Below, piece by piece: positions 16,150 through 24,969 of a stretch of 64,000 nt of DNA. A program made the position numbers and the translations under genes. Origin of the DNA: JBOGNO01 sp050747245 (lineage in GTDB: Bacteria; Acidobacteriota; Terriglobia; Acidiferrales; UBA7541). Below the pieces are notes generated by a model. That model saw only the letters and a list, made by a program, of their open reading frames with translations. It was not told the origin of the DNA and ran no database searches. Numbering within the stretch: position 1 is the stretch's first letter; each line of letters opens with the position of its first letter. Where the stretch lies: contig JBOGNO010000014.1 in the NCBI GenBank assembly GCA_050747245.1, positions 58,887 through 122,886 of the forward strand, given 5' to 3'.

Positions 16150-16932
16150 TCAGTCGCCGGATGCGGCCGGGCTGAACGTAAACGTGACCGATTTTGATTC
16201 CTTCGGGCCGATGGTGACCTGCTGGTCCATCACACCGTATTTCTCGTGCCACGCTTCGATCGTGTACGTGCCAGGCGGCAACCCTTTCAAATCGAAGCTG
16301 CCATTGGCGCCGGTGACGGCGTAGAAGGGATTCTTCATCACGGCGATATAGGCCTTCATCCAGGGGTGAACGTTGCACTTCACCTCGATAGCGACTTCGG
16401 GACGCGCGAAAGTGTCATCAATAGCCGGCGAGCCGGGTGGCTGAGACTTGTTCCATTCACGATTGTCCTTGGGCATGGGGTGAATATTATGCGTGGTCTG
16501 GTCGCTGGTGGTGACCTCGAATGGCTGGCCGGCCATCAGTGCGAGGACGTGCGGATGATACATGCAGCCCTTCTGGTCGAGCGTGGTCTTGTCAGCGGGC
16601 GTGGGAAAGGAATAATCTTCGACACCGGATTTCACGTAGACGACGACATTTTCAAGAGCGTTCTTGTCGCCGAGGACGACTTCCTGGGGGACAACGGGCT
16701 TGGGATTGGCTTTCACACAGTAAGCCTCGGCGCTCATGTTGATGGGCTTGTAAGTGGGCGCGGTGCCTGAAAATGTGACTGTGCCAGTGACTTCACCGAC
16801 GGTGGCAGAATCAACTGTCTTGGTGGCGGCTGGGGCGGCGGGCTGCTCGGCCGTCTCCGAGCTTTCTTTCTTACCGCACGCGGCAAGCAACGCGACCATC
16901 GCCAGTGCGACTGCGAGATACCTCAGTTTCAT
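16150..16932 (-). CDS. Cupredoxin/carboxypeptidase-regulatory-like lipoprotein
   Basis: A 260-residue lipoprotein: MKLRYLAVALAMVALLAACGKK has a clear lipobox (LAAC, Cys at 19), so it should be anchored to a membrane on the periplasmic side. A Ser/Ala/Pro linker precedes a beta-sandwich region. His and Cys residues are concentrated in CMYHPHVLAL, TTHNIHPMPKDN and KCNVHPWMKAY, which resemble the copper ligands of plastocyanin-like domains. The C-terminus (GSFDLKGLPPGTYTIEAWHEK) is a carboxypeptidase-regulatory-like beta fold. It lies 65 bases downstream of the octahaem cytochrome, so a role as an electron acceptor or copper-handling partner is plausible but unproven. Confidence 0.75.
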   Translation of the reverse strand: MKLRYLAVALAMVALLAACGKKESSETAEQPAAPAATKTVDSATVGEVTGTVTFSGTAPTYKPINMSAEAYCVKANPKPVVPQEVVLGDKNALENVVVYVKSGVEDYSFPTPADKTTLDQKGCMYHPHVLALMAGQPFEVTTSDQTTHNIHPMPKDNREWNKSQPPGSPAIDDTFARPEVAIEVKCNVHPWMKAYIAVMKNPFYAVTGANGSFDLKGLPPGTYTIEAWHEKYGVMDQQVTIGPKESKSVTFTFSPAASGD

Positions 16933-16997
16933 TGGAATACTTCCTCCTTGAAATTAACTGCGTAACATGACCGAAACGAATTAAAAAATTCAAAAAA

Positions 16998-19900
16998 CTA
17001 TTGGCCACCGCCTGAGCCGGCCGGCTTGCCGGCTGGAGTGCGCCCGACGAGTGCGCCCTGCTCCTGGGGCGTAAGCGTGAGCATATAGCGTACCAGCAGG
17101 TCGGCATTATCGCCCGTGAAGTTCTTTAGAGCGGGCGGCAGGGGGCCGCTAAAAACCCAACGATCGTTTTCGCGATGGAACAGCCCGGAAGGCATCGCCG
17201 TGCCAGGAATGATCTTCGCCGGATCCGTGATCCAGCGCGCAGTCCACGCGGGGCGAAGGCGATCCGGCGCCAGAAGGAAATTAGGCGCGGAAGCGTTCTT
17301 GTCATGCGCCGCGTTGCCGGTCATGTGGCACTTGAGGCAAGGAGCCGCGGGACTGGTGAAGATCGAGCGAGCCATGCCCTCCTCGGCGGCGGTGAGCGGC
17401 GCAATCTTCGGGGCGATATAAGGTTCCGGTTGATCGGAGAGCGCCTCGAAGAAAAGTACAATCTTGCGGATTTCGTCGTTCGAGAGATAGAAGGTCGGCA
17501 TGCGAACCTGTAGATATGAGCGCACGCCATTGCGATTCGTGTCTGTGGTGCTGAGCGAAGGATTGGCGAGGAAGCGCTTAAGCCATTCCGGGTTGACGCG
17601 CGCTCCTTCACTGGTGAGCACGGGAGGCAGATTGGCCTTGGCATCGCCCTGATAGAACGGCAGGCCCATCATCACGGACTTCTGGCCGATATCAATCTGG
17701 TGGCAGCCAATGCAGTTGTACTTCGTGACGATCCACCAGCCTTCCTGAATATATTTTCTGCGGTCTGCGGGCTTGTACATGTAATCGGGCGGAAGCGTAG
17801 GGTCCACGCTGCCAAGCAGGAAGGTGACCAGCGAATCGAGCTCTTCTTTCGATTGAATATTGGGCTTGGGCATGCGGAGCGCTTCCATAGGATCCGCGTG
17901 ATACTTGCCCTGATCGAAAAGGCCGGGATTCGAGAGTTTGTTTTCGAAGAAGCCTTTGGCGTCGTACCACTTGCCGCGGGGCGAATCTTTCCCGTCGGGG
18001 AGGAGGCCGCGCTTGGCGTCGGTGGTCCAAAGAGCAAAATCGAGGCGCTCGATGGGCTTCGAGCCCTCATTGGTGAGCTCGGTGCCAATGCGAGTCTCGT
18101 CTTCGAGGCCGGAAATTTCGTGGCAGCCAGCGCAGCCATAGTGCTGGACGAGCACGCGGCCCTTTCCCGCCAACTGCGGATCGTTCATGTAAGAAGCGGC
18201 AGAGGTGTACTGCGCGTCCGGATGCTTCAAGGTGATGAGGTAACTGGCGACGTCGCGGGCGTCATCGGGACTGAGGCGCAAGCTGGGCATGACGGTGGGT
18301 TGCTCGACGACGAGCTCATGGCCGTCATTGGGGCAGCGCGAATGATCGAGATCGAAAACGTAGGGCAAACCGTGTTTGGCGTAATCCTCTGGGCCAAGAT
18401 CGCGCTTCTCAAACGGACAATAGGGCCGAGTGCGCTCGCGCGGATTGTGAATCCAGCGCACAAGATATTCGTAATTGTCCTTCTCGCCGACGCGTGAAAG
18501 ATTCGCGGCAAACGTGCCCCCAATCAAGTTCGAGTCTTCGCCGACGGAGTGGCACGCCAGGCAGCCGCGTGATTCGAGCAATTCTTTGCCGTGCGCGGCA
18601 TTGCCGGGAGCCTGCTTGGGGAGCGCCGGGCCAGTGATTCCCTGTTGCCAGATAAAGGCGGCAATGGCATGGGCTTCGTCGTCGGAAAGATGATCCAGGC
18701 CGCTCGAATGAAACTGCGGCATCTTGGTGGTGGGGCGGTATTCATGGGTGTGCTGGAGCCAGTAAGGAATCCAGTCGGGCTGAATCTTCATTCGAACTTC
18801 CTTCAGATCCGGGCCGACTTTTTTGATTTCCTGCAGAAGATTGTGGCTGCGTGTATCGAGCGTCTCAATTTGAGAATCGAGGCCGCTCATGGTCACGGTT
18901 AGATTCGTGGCCTCCGTATAGTAGCGCTGAGCGGCGGCGTTATCGGGGGCGTTATCCCCCAGTTTCTGCAGGCGGGGAATCTCGAGTGCACCATCCGCTT
19001 TCTGCTTTTCAAGCTGAGCGATTTCCTGGCGCGAGTTCACCAGTTCTTCGTCCTGATTATCGAAGCCCTGATAGCGGTGGCAGCCGATGCAGCCCTTGTT
19101 GCGAAAAAGCTGGCGGCCTTCGTTGAGCATCGGCGCGTGCTCGGTCCACGCATCGGCTGCGTGGCAGGTCTGGCAACCCGCTTCGAAATTTTCGGGATAG
19201 TACAGGGGCCAGAGCCAGTGCTCATAGCGGCCGTGGCCGCGCTCGACGCTATCGAGCGCGCGGCCGTTCCCTCCATGACATGGTGAGCAGCCAAATTTTT
19301 CCAGCGGATGCAGCGCGAGCAATTCGGGATCGGGATGGCTGGTGAACGGCGCATCTTTGCTCTTCGCGAGACCCAGGTCCGCTTTCGTGAGAGTCATCAC
19401 CGTGGGAACAAGAGTGGAGTCCGTGCCGACATGACATGATTGACAGCGATCCACAAGGCCGGCGCCACCGACGTAATTGATCAGCGCGCCGCTGGGATTC
19501 ACGTTGATCTGGCGGATATGAATGTCCATGTTCTCCGCGCTCTGTAGGAGAACCTCGAGAGTGGAGGAGGCCAGGCCGGGAAGCTTTTCATCGAGAAACG
19601 CAGCCAGCTTGGCGGAGGCGTCTTTCGCGGGCTTGTCAATTTCACCGCGCTGGGCGACGAGTTGCGCGCGATTCGACATGATGCCGCTGAACTCGATAAG
19701 AAGCTCGTCGGCGGTGAATTTCTTACCCTTCTCGACCTCACCGCCACCGCGCGGCCAGTCCACCTCATAGGTTGACTTGCGAGCGTCTTCCAGATCCTTC
19801 CGACGGCTCTCCTTCTTATCCTTATCGGCGGGGGGGACGACCTCGTATTCGAAAGTGCGCGAGCCGACCAGACCGCGGGAAAGTTGGAAGGCGGGAGTGA

Positions 19901-20240
19901 TGGCAGCGCGCTGTTCATCGAGAAGAGCAATCTGTTCTTCGATTTCCTCGTCCTTGGGCTTGGCCCGCGCCGTTAGGGAATCGGCGTCACTCTTGAGTTG
20001 CTTGTACTCGGAACTGGAATAGACGGCTTCTTCAGCTTTCTTGCGCGCGGAAACTTGTTTCCTCAAGTAACTGGAGTAGGATTCGCCGAAATCACGCTGA
20101 TAGGTCCGCCAAGGCCGCAGGCCGAAAAACTCCGCCCACAGCGACCACGCCACCGTAACCATCAAAAGGAAAATGGAAATCAGGACGGCGTTGGAAAGCG
20201 AGCTCGTGGTTATCGGGTCATCGGGAAGCTGCTCAGGCAC
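16998..20240 (-). CDS. Membrane-anchored octahaem cytochrome c of a bc-type complex
   Basis: A 1,080-residue protein. One N-terminal helix (about 17-36, NAVLISIFLLMVTVAWSLW) anchors a very large periplasmic part. It starts with a charged coiled-coil segment (about 60-250) and carries eight CxxCH haem sites at about 266, 318, 356, 384, 560, 703, 843 and 968. The first four form a compact multihaem block; the rest are spread through mono-haem class I-type domains with distal Met motifs such as TKMPQF, VMPSL and RMPTFY. It directly follows Rieske and split cytochrome b genes, so it probably takes the place of cytochrome c1. The stop is only 65 bases from the lipoprotein gene. Unusually large for a bc-complex cytochrome. 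Confidence 0.85.
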   Translation of the reverse strand: MPEQLPDDPITTSSLSNAVLISIFLLMVTVAWSLWAEFFGLRPWRTYQRDFGESYSSYLRKQVSARKKAEEAVYSSSEYKQLKSDADSLTARAKPKDEEIEEQIALLDEQRAAITPAFQLSRGLVGSRTFEYEVVPPADKDKKESRRKDLEDARKSTYEVDWPRGGGEVEKGKKFTADELLIEFSGIMSNRAQLVAQRGEIDKPAKDASAKLAAFLDEKLPGLASSTLEVLLQSAENMDIHIRQINVNPSGALINYVGGAGLVDRCQSCHVGTDSTLVPTVMTLTKADLGLAKSKDAPFTSHPDPELLALHPLEKFGCSPCHGGNGRALDSVERGHGRYEHWLWPLYYPENFEAGCQTCHAADAWTEHAPMLNEGRQLFRNKGCIGCHRYQGFDNQDEELVNSRQEIAQLEKQKADGALEIPRLQKLGDNAPDNAAAQRYYTEATNLTVTMSGLDSQIETLDTRSHNLLQEIKKVGPDLKEVRMKIQPDWIPYWLQHTHEYRPTTKMPQFHSSGLDHLSDDEAHAIAAFIWQQGITGPALPKQAPGNAAHGKELLESRGCLACHSVGEDSNLIGGTFAANLSRVGEKDNYEYLVRWIHNPRERTRPYCPFEKRDLGPEDYAKHGLPYVFDLDHSRCPNDGHELVVEQPTVMPSLRLSPDDARDVASYLITLKHPDAQYTSAASYMNDPQLAGKGRVLVQHYGCAGCHEISGLEDETRIGTELTNEGSKPIERLDFALWTTDAKRGLLPDGKDSPRGKWYDAKGFFENKLSNPGLFDQGKYHADPMEALRMPKPNIQSKEELDSLVTFLLGSVDPTLPPDYMYKPADRRKYIQEGWWIVTKYNCIGCHQIDIGQKSVMMGLPFYQGDAKANLPPVLTSEGARVNPEWLKRFLANPSLSTTDTNRNGVRSYLQVRMPTFYLSNDEIRKIVLFFEALSDQPEPYIAPKIAPLTAAEEGMARSIFTSPAAPCLKCHMTGNAAHDKNASAPNFLLAPDRLRPAWTARWITDPAKIIPGTAMPSGLFHRENDRWVFSGPLPPALKNFTGDNADLLVRYMLTLTPQEQGALVGRTPAGKPAGSGGGQ

Positions 20241-20273
20241 CCGGGGCCTCCTCGAAATGAGAAACCGGAGGAA

Positions 20274-21275
20274 TCATATGGAAAACCATGGCGTCACCCA
20301 GACGTATTTAATGTCGAAGAGCAGGCGCAAAAGAATCTTAATCGGCAAAGCCAGCATGATGGACAGAAAAATGTACATCGTAGCGATCTGAATCAGGCTC
20401 ATGCGCTTATAAATCTTGCGGCTGAACTCCGTGGTCATGCAAAGCTTGTGGAAAAGCCAGGCGGCGACGATGAAGAAAATGACAACCGGAAAAATTCCAA
20501 AAATCATGTGAGCGAGGACAGGTGCATAGGTGGCGCTCACTCCCGGCAAATGCCCGACAATTGAGCCATTGATATGCAAAAGCGAAAACGGAAAGACCTG
20601 ATCCAGGTTGCGGTTTACGGTGAACTGTACGGCCTCAGCATCCCAGGTCTGTGTAGGCCAGAACCACATCCATCCAGGGCCGCGGATGAAGGTACCTATA
20701 CATATCATGGCCACCCACAAACCAATGAAGCCGACCAAGAAAGTCCAGATGGCGAAACGCCGCTGCTTGAAGGTGTAGTAGCCGTTGCCGAGCGGATTGG
20801 TGTCAATGAATGGAACAGCCATGAGGCCGACGATAATCAGCGTAGGCATGACCACACCGGCAATCCACGGATCAAAGTAAACCAGCATTTCCTGTAGGCC
20901 GAGGAAATACCAGGGCGCCTTCGCCGGGTTCATCGTGACGTTGGGATTCGAGGGCTCTTCGAGCGGCGCATTGAGAGTGAGTGACCACACCATCAGCAGG
21001 ACAGTGACAATAATGGCGACCAGGAACTCGATGCGCATCAGGTAAGGCCAGGTGTGGACTTCGCGTTCCCATTTCGGGTGCCAAGGCTGCGTTTTGCGGT
21101 ATTTCGATTTTGCGGCGGCAGGATCGGCCGCGAGGCTGGCGATGAGTTCGTCGTTCTTCTTGGCCTGACGAAGCGCGTACCAGGTAAAAAATGGAACGAG
21201 AAACACCAGCGCGACAATGGGAACGTTATCCGGGGCGGAGATGATTTCCCAGAGCTGATGCCAATCGCCGAACAT
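20274..21275 (-). CDS. Cytochrome b C-terminal subunit (subunit IV-like)
   Basis: A 333-residue polytopic protein corresponding to the C-terminal part of cytochrome b, or subunit IV of b6f-type complexes. The quinol-oxidation motif region reads NPAKAPWYFLGLQEMLVYFDPW: the usual PEWY motif is APWY here, lacking the glutamate. It has extra helices compared with PetD (about 160 residues): an N-terminal span (VPIVALVFLVPFFTWYAL) and several after the core (IWTFLVGFIGLWVAMICIG, MIFGIFPVVIFFIVAAWLF, IATMYIFLSIMLALP). It works with the gene at 21373-22314 to build the haem b core and quinone sites. It lies 33 bases upstream of the octahaem cytochrome gene. Confidence 0.85.
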   Translation of the reverse strand: MFGDWHQLWEIISAPDNVPIVALVFLVPFFTWYALRQAKKNDELIASLAADPAAAKSKYRKTQPWHPKWEREVHTWPYLMRIEFLVAIIVTVLLMVWSLTLNAPLEEPSNPNVTMNPAKAPWYFLGLQEMLVYFDPWIAGVVMPTLIIVGLMAVPFIDTNPLGNGYYTFKQRRFAIWTFLVGFIGLWVAMICIGTFIRGPGWMWFWPTQTWDAEAVQFTVNRNLDQVFPFSLLHINGSIVGHLPGVSATYAPVLAHMIFGIFPVVIFFIVAAWLFHKLCMTTEFSRKIYKRMSLIQIATMYIFLSIMLALPIKILLRLLFDIKYVWVTPWFSI

Positions 21276-21372
21276 TTTTAGCTCACTCGCTCCATTCGTT
21301 CAGAAGCACAAAGTAAATCCCGTCGCTGCCAAGCGCCGGTGAGGGAAATCCCGCAAAAAGAATGCAGGAACA

Positions 21373-22314
21373 TCAAGTCATCCCGCTGGGCCGGAGGATC
21401 ACCGGGCGCGGGCCTTTCTCGTCCTTAATTTCGGACTCGAGCATCACAGGCGCGGGCCCGGAGATGCCGCCATCTTTCCGCACGCGCCAGAAATGGACGC
21501 CCATGAAAATCGCGGCGATGAGCGGAATGGCAATGCAATGCCAGATGTACGCGCGGAGCAGCGCGTTGGCGTCCACGATCGAGCCGCCCAAAAGCGCGAA
21601 GCGCACGTCGTTATAGGGCGTCATACCTAATTGCGAACCAAATGGGCCTTCATGGCCTAAGAAAGGTGTAGCGCGAGCCATATTCGTGCCGACGGTCACA
21701 GCCCAGAAGCCGAGCTGATCGTCGGGCAGGAGATATCCAGTAAACGACAGCAGCAGCGTCAGAACCATCAGCAATACGCCGATACACCAATTGAATTCGC
21801 GCGGGCGTTTGTAACTGCCGGTGAAGAAGACGCGAAACATGTGCAGCCAGACGGCAATAATCATCAAATGCGCGGCCCAGCGGTGCATGTTGCGCAATAG
21901 CTTGCCGAAGGGGACATCGTTTTCGAGATAGAGGATGTCGCGGAACGCTTGGACCTTGGATGGGTGGTAATAGAACATCAGGAGCACGCCGGTGAACGTG
22001 AGCACGATGAAAAGGTAAAAAGTGATGCCACCCATGCCCCAGGTGTAGTTGTAGCGCACGGCGTCGCGGTTCACCTTGGCGGGGTGCAGATGGAAGAAAA
22101 CATTGGTGAGCACACTGAGGGCGCGATTGCGCGGTTGTTCGTCGTGCTTGACGCGGAAAATCGAACGGTAGAGCTGGGTCTTTTCAGGATCCTTCAGCTC
22201 CACCATCTGCTCTTTGGCTTTTTCTTTGACGGCTTCGCGGAGTTCGCGGGCTTTTTCCTGAACGCCATCCAGCAACCCAGTCTTCTTTCCGTTTCCGCCG
22301 TTTTCGTCCGGCAT
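21373..22314 (-). CDS. Cytochrome b N-terminal subunit (b6-like)
   Basis: A 313-residue cytochrome b of the split (b6f-like) type. Four core helices carry the two haem b histidine pairs: HRWAAHLMIIAVWLHMFR, and YIWHCIAIPLIAAIFMGVHFWRVRKDGG. GFWAVTVGTNMARATPFLG and TFTGVLLMFYYHPS are also typical. Before the core there is a charged, Glu/Lys-rich helical extension of about 80 residues that PetB and Bacillus QcrB lack. It is followed at 21275 by the C-terminal subunit and preceded by the Rieske gene. The arrangement Rieske-b-IV-cytochrome c indicates a menaquinol:cytochrome c oxidoreductase. Confidence 0.88.
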   Translation of the reverse strand: MPDENGGNGKKTGLLDGVQEKARELREAVKEKAKEQMVELKDPEKTQLYRSIFRVKHDEQPRNRALSVLTNVFFHLHPAKVNRDAVRYNYTWGMGGITFYLFIVLTFTGVLLMFYYHPSKVQAFRDILYLENDVPFGKLLRNMHRWAAHLMIIAVWLHMFRVFFTGSYKRPREFNWCIGVLLMVLTLLLSFTGYLLPDDQLGFWAVTVGTNMARATPFLGHEGPFGSQLGMTPYNDVRFALLGGSIVDANALLRAYIWHCIAIPLIAAIFMGVHFWRVRKDGGISGPAPVMLESEIKDEKGPRPVILRPSGMT

Positions 22315-22347
22315 CCTGCTTCCCCCTAGTCCCCGAAGGCTCCTTGA

Positions 22348-22935
22348 TTAAACGTTCAAATATGCACCCGGATCGCCAAAGTGATTCACGCCGGCGCGCG
22401 GATCGTCGATGTAAAGCCGGCTGGTATCCACAACAATCTTGCCAGTGGGATCGAGGCTGAGAAAGCAACGATCCATGGGGCGCGGCGCGGGGCCCTCAAA
22501 ATTCACGCCTTCGTTGTCATAGCCACTCCCGTGACACGGGCACTTGAACTTGTTTTCCGTGGGTTTCCATTCCGGCGTGCATCCCAGGTGAGTGCAGCGG
22601 GCATAAATCACAAAAATTCGGTCGGGTTCCTTCACCACCCAAACGCGATTGGTCATAAGGAATTGCTGGTTCACACCGGGAGAAAAATCGCCCGGATAAC
22701 CGATGTTCACGATGGCGTTGGGCTCGAAAAGCGTACGCGGAAAGAAAAAGCGGAGAAACATCAGGAAATTGACGCCCAAATATCCCCAGACGCAGGCCCA
22801 GATAAGATTTCGGCGGCTGCGATTGATTTTTTCCGCTTGTTTCTTGGGGTCTTCGGACGGCGTCCCTGCCGCCGGAGCCCCTCCGGCGGGTGCAGCCTTT
22901 GCCTCGCTATTTTTCTCGGCGGTTGGATCGGCCAT
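22348..22935 (-). CDS. Rieske [2Fe-2S] protein of the bc-type complex
   Basis: A 195-residue protein with a Lys/Ala/Pro-rich cytoplasmic tail, one membrane helix (LIWACVWGYLGVNFLMFLRFF) and a periplasmic Rieske domain. The cluster ligands are in CTHLGC and CPCHGSGYD, with both Cys and His pairs intact and the disulfide cysteines in place. I start at ATG 22935; a TTG extension at 23001 adds a sequence unlike the family. It takes electrons from quinol at the cytochrome b Qo site and would pass them to the octahaem cytochrome. It lies 33 bases upstream of the cytochrome b gene and 94 bases after hemH, in the same direction. Confidence 0.9.
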   Translation of the reverse strand: MADPTAEKNSEAKAAPAGGAPAAGTPSEDPKKQAEKINRSRRNLIWACVWGYLGVNFLMFLRFFFPRTLFEPNAIVNIGYPGDFSPGVNQQFLMTNRVWVVKEPDRIFVIYARCTHLGCTPEWKPTENKFKCPCHGSGYDNEGVNFEGPAPRPMDRCFLSLDPTGKIVVDTSRLYIDDPRAGVNHFGDPGAYLNV

Positions 22936-23029
22936 AGTCTGATTCAATTGGTTCGGACACACGCTCCTAAAATGATTCTTATAATTGCCAAGTCCGAACA
23001 AAACTTTATATGACGGACGCGCGGCGGTG

Positions 23030-24034
23030 TCAAGAAGGAGTCGCGATGTGGTTTACGCGCGCAACGCCGGCGGCGCGCAAGACAAGATCCTCGAGGGCAG
23101 CAATAAACCGTGGCGAATCGTTGAGCGCGGGCATCATGAGGAATTCCTCGACGCCAAATCGCGCAGCCAACTCGCGCGCCTCTATGTTGATTTCGTGCAA
23201 AGTTTCGATGTGCTCCGTGACAAACGAAACGGGGATCACTAGGACTCGCTTTTCACCTTTTCTGCCAAGGTCTTCGATGGTCTTGACGAGTGAAGGCTCG
23301 AGCCATTTCTGAGGACCCACGCGGCTCTGATAGCAAAGAAGGTGCCGATTGGGCCAAGCGCCGCGTTCGCACACCAGCCGCACTGTCTCCGCGATTTGAC
23401 GGGGGTAAGGATCACCCCTCTCGACCAAATTGAGCGGCAAACCATGGGCGCTGAATACCAGAAGAATTTTCTCGGGATATTCTGCTCTCGCGAGAACTAA
23501 CCCGATGTTTTCGACGAGCGCGGCGATATAGTTGGGATGATCGTGAAAATTCTCAACGAGACGCATGGGAAAATCGTTCTCGCGAAAAAGGCGATTCCAT
23601 TCCTTCAAGCTGCTGCCAGTGGTGGCGAAGGAGTAATGCGGGTAGAGCGGAAGAAGAATCAATTCGTCGAACGAATTGCCATCGAGGGCGGCAATGGCAT
23701 CGTGAGTGCTGGGCTTCCAATAGCGCATAGCAATAACAACGCGGGCATCCACATGGGGGGCGAGGGCCTCCGAAAGAGCGCCAGCCTGGAGTTCCGTCAG
23801 GCGTCCAATGGGAGAGCCGCCGCCGATTTCGCGATAGTGTTCACGGACGACTTTCGAGCGGCGAGTGGAGATGAGTTTCGCAAGCGGCTTGCGCGCCAGA
23901 AATGCGCCGGGGAAATTAATAATGTCGGGATCGCAGAAAAGATTGTAAAGGAAGGGTTCGACAGCTGCCAGTGAATCGGGACCGCCGAGCTGAAAGAGCA
24001 CGACGCCAATTCTCTTGCGTTTGCTGATATGCAT
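23030..24034 (-). CDS. hemH: Ferrochelatase
   Basis: A 334-residue enzyme inserting ferrous iron into porphyrin in the last step of haem synthesis, at the cytoplasmic membrane face. Family features: VVLFQLGGPDSLAAVEPFLYNLF at the N-terminus, AMRYWKPS, LPLYPHYSFATTGSS (with the conserved His) and LLVFSAHGLPL (second His). The acidic pocket toward the C-terminus includes PVSFVTEHIETLHEIN. Length fits. It lies between ccmD and the Rieske gene in one direction, coupling haem supply to haem export and to cytochrome assembly. Confidence 0.92.
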   Translation of the reverse strand: MHISKRKRIGVVLFQLGGPDSLAAVEPFLYNLFCDPDIINFPGAFLARKPLAKLISTRRSKVVREHYREIGGGSPIGRLTELQAGALSEALAPHVDARVVIAMRYWKPSTHDAIAALDGNSFDELILLPLYPHYSFATTGSSLKEWNRLFRENDFPMRLVENFHDHPNYIAALVENIGLVLARAEYPEKILLVFSAHGLPLNLVERGDPYPRQIAETVRLVCERGAWPNRHLLCYQSRVGPQKWLEPSLVKTIEDLGRKGEKRVLVIPVSFVTEHIETLHEINIEARELAARFGVEEFLMMPALNDSPRFIAALEDLVLRAAGVARVNHIATPS

Positions 24035-24090
24035 GTGAATGCAAGCCTCGTACAGCCTTGTTGCTGGCCGGCAACCTGAAGGAAAGTGCG

Positions 24091-24231
24091 TCAGCGGCCG
24101 GGAAGTTGGCTCTTCAAGCGATCGAGTTCTTCACGCAGCCGCGCCAGGCGGCGGCCGATGCTCGTCTGATAGACGATGAAGACCGCCCACACGGCCATCC
24201 AGGCGATGAACAGGCTTTCAAAATTCTTCAT
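24091..24231 (-). CDS. ccmD: CcmD-like small membrane protein
   Basis: A 46-residue protein: MKNFESLFIAWMAVWAVFIV, then YQTSIGRRLARLREELDRLK and a short end. One membrane helix followed by a positively charged amphipathic helix is the CcmD layout. CcmD holds holo-CcmE in the CcmABCD haem-release complex. The start overlaps the ccmC stop by ATGA (24228-24231), the usual position of ccmD. It is short enough to be missed by automatic gene calling. Confidence comes from topology, length and location rather than strong sequence identity. Confidence 0.8.
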   Translation of the reverse strand: MKNFESLFIAWMAVWAVFIVYQTSIGRRLARLREELDRLKSQLPGR

Positions 24232-24968
24232 GGCGTGATTCTCCGTTGGCTGCGAAATGCATCAGATTCATTTTCGGCAGATCGATTTTCAAACTCGAAC
24301 ATGCGCTCGTCGAGTTCATACCGCAAGGCTTCCAGGCGATAGCGCTGGCGGATGAGCAAGACCAGCAGCAATAGCAGCGCGGCCCAACAAAGCAACAACA
24401 CATGCTTCATAGTGGGATCAAGGCCCGAACCGGCACCGCCCAGAAGAACGGGCTGGGGATGCTGCGTGCGGAAAAGCCGAATGGAAAAATAAACGAACGG
24501 AACGTCGAGGCACGCGAAAATGCCAAAGATGGCCGTAAAAGTCGCGCGCTTCTGCGGCTCGGATGTGACGGTGCGCAGCAAAAGAAGCGCAACGTAGAGA
24601 ACCCAGAGCACGAAGGTGGATGTGAGGCGCGCGTCCCAGGTCCACCAAATTCCCCACACGGGATGCGCCCAGATCGGGCCGGTGATAAGTCCCACGGTGC
24701 AGAAGGCCACGCCTACTTCGGCGGAAGCAACGGCGAGCCAGTCCCATTGGGGAGCGCGCTTCACCAAGTACGCGACGTTTGCAAACGCGCAAATCGCGAA
24801 GGCGATGAAACAATTGATGAAGCTGGGCATGTGGAAGTAGAAGATGCGCTGAATTTCGTGCATGGTGCGTTCATCGGGGGCGACGAAGAGTGCCGCGTAC
24901 CCCGCCGCGCCCAGCAGGAGGAATAAGAGCAGCGAAACCGCCAAACCGGATGAATTTCTTGAACTCAT
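24228..24968 (-). CDS. ccmC: Haem exporter/handling protein CcmC
   Basis: A 246-residue six-helix membrane protein. The WWD signature region is HPVWGIWWTWDARLTSTFVLWVLY, and flanking histidines occur in YFHMPSFINCFIAF and PTMKHVLLL. CcmC loads haem onto CcmE on the periplasmic side. I start at ATG 24968, one base after the ccmB stop; an upstream frame start lies inside ccmB. Followed by ccmD with an ATGA overlap. The C-terminal cytoplasmic tail is longer than in E. coli, Arg/Glu-rich. Confidence 0.88.
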   Translation of the reverse strand: MSSRNSSGLAVSLLLFLLLGAAGYAALFVAPDERTMHEIQRIFYFHMPSFINCFIAFAICAFANVAYLVKRAPQWDWLAVASAEVGVAFCTVGLITGPIWAHPVWGIWWTWDARLTSTFVLWVLYVALLLLRTVTSEPQKRATFTAIFGIFACLDVPFVYFSIRLFRTQHPQPVLLGGAGSGLDPTMKHVLLLCWAALLLLLVLLIRQRYRLEALRYELDERMFEFENRSAENESDAFRSQRRITP

Positions 24969-24969
24969 C

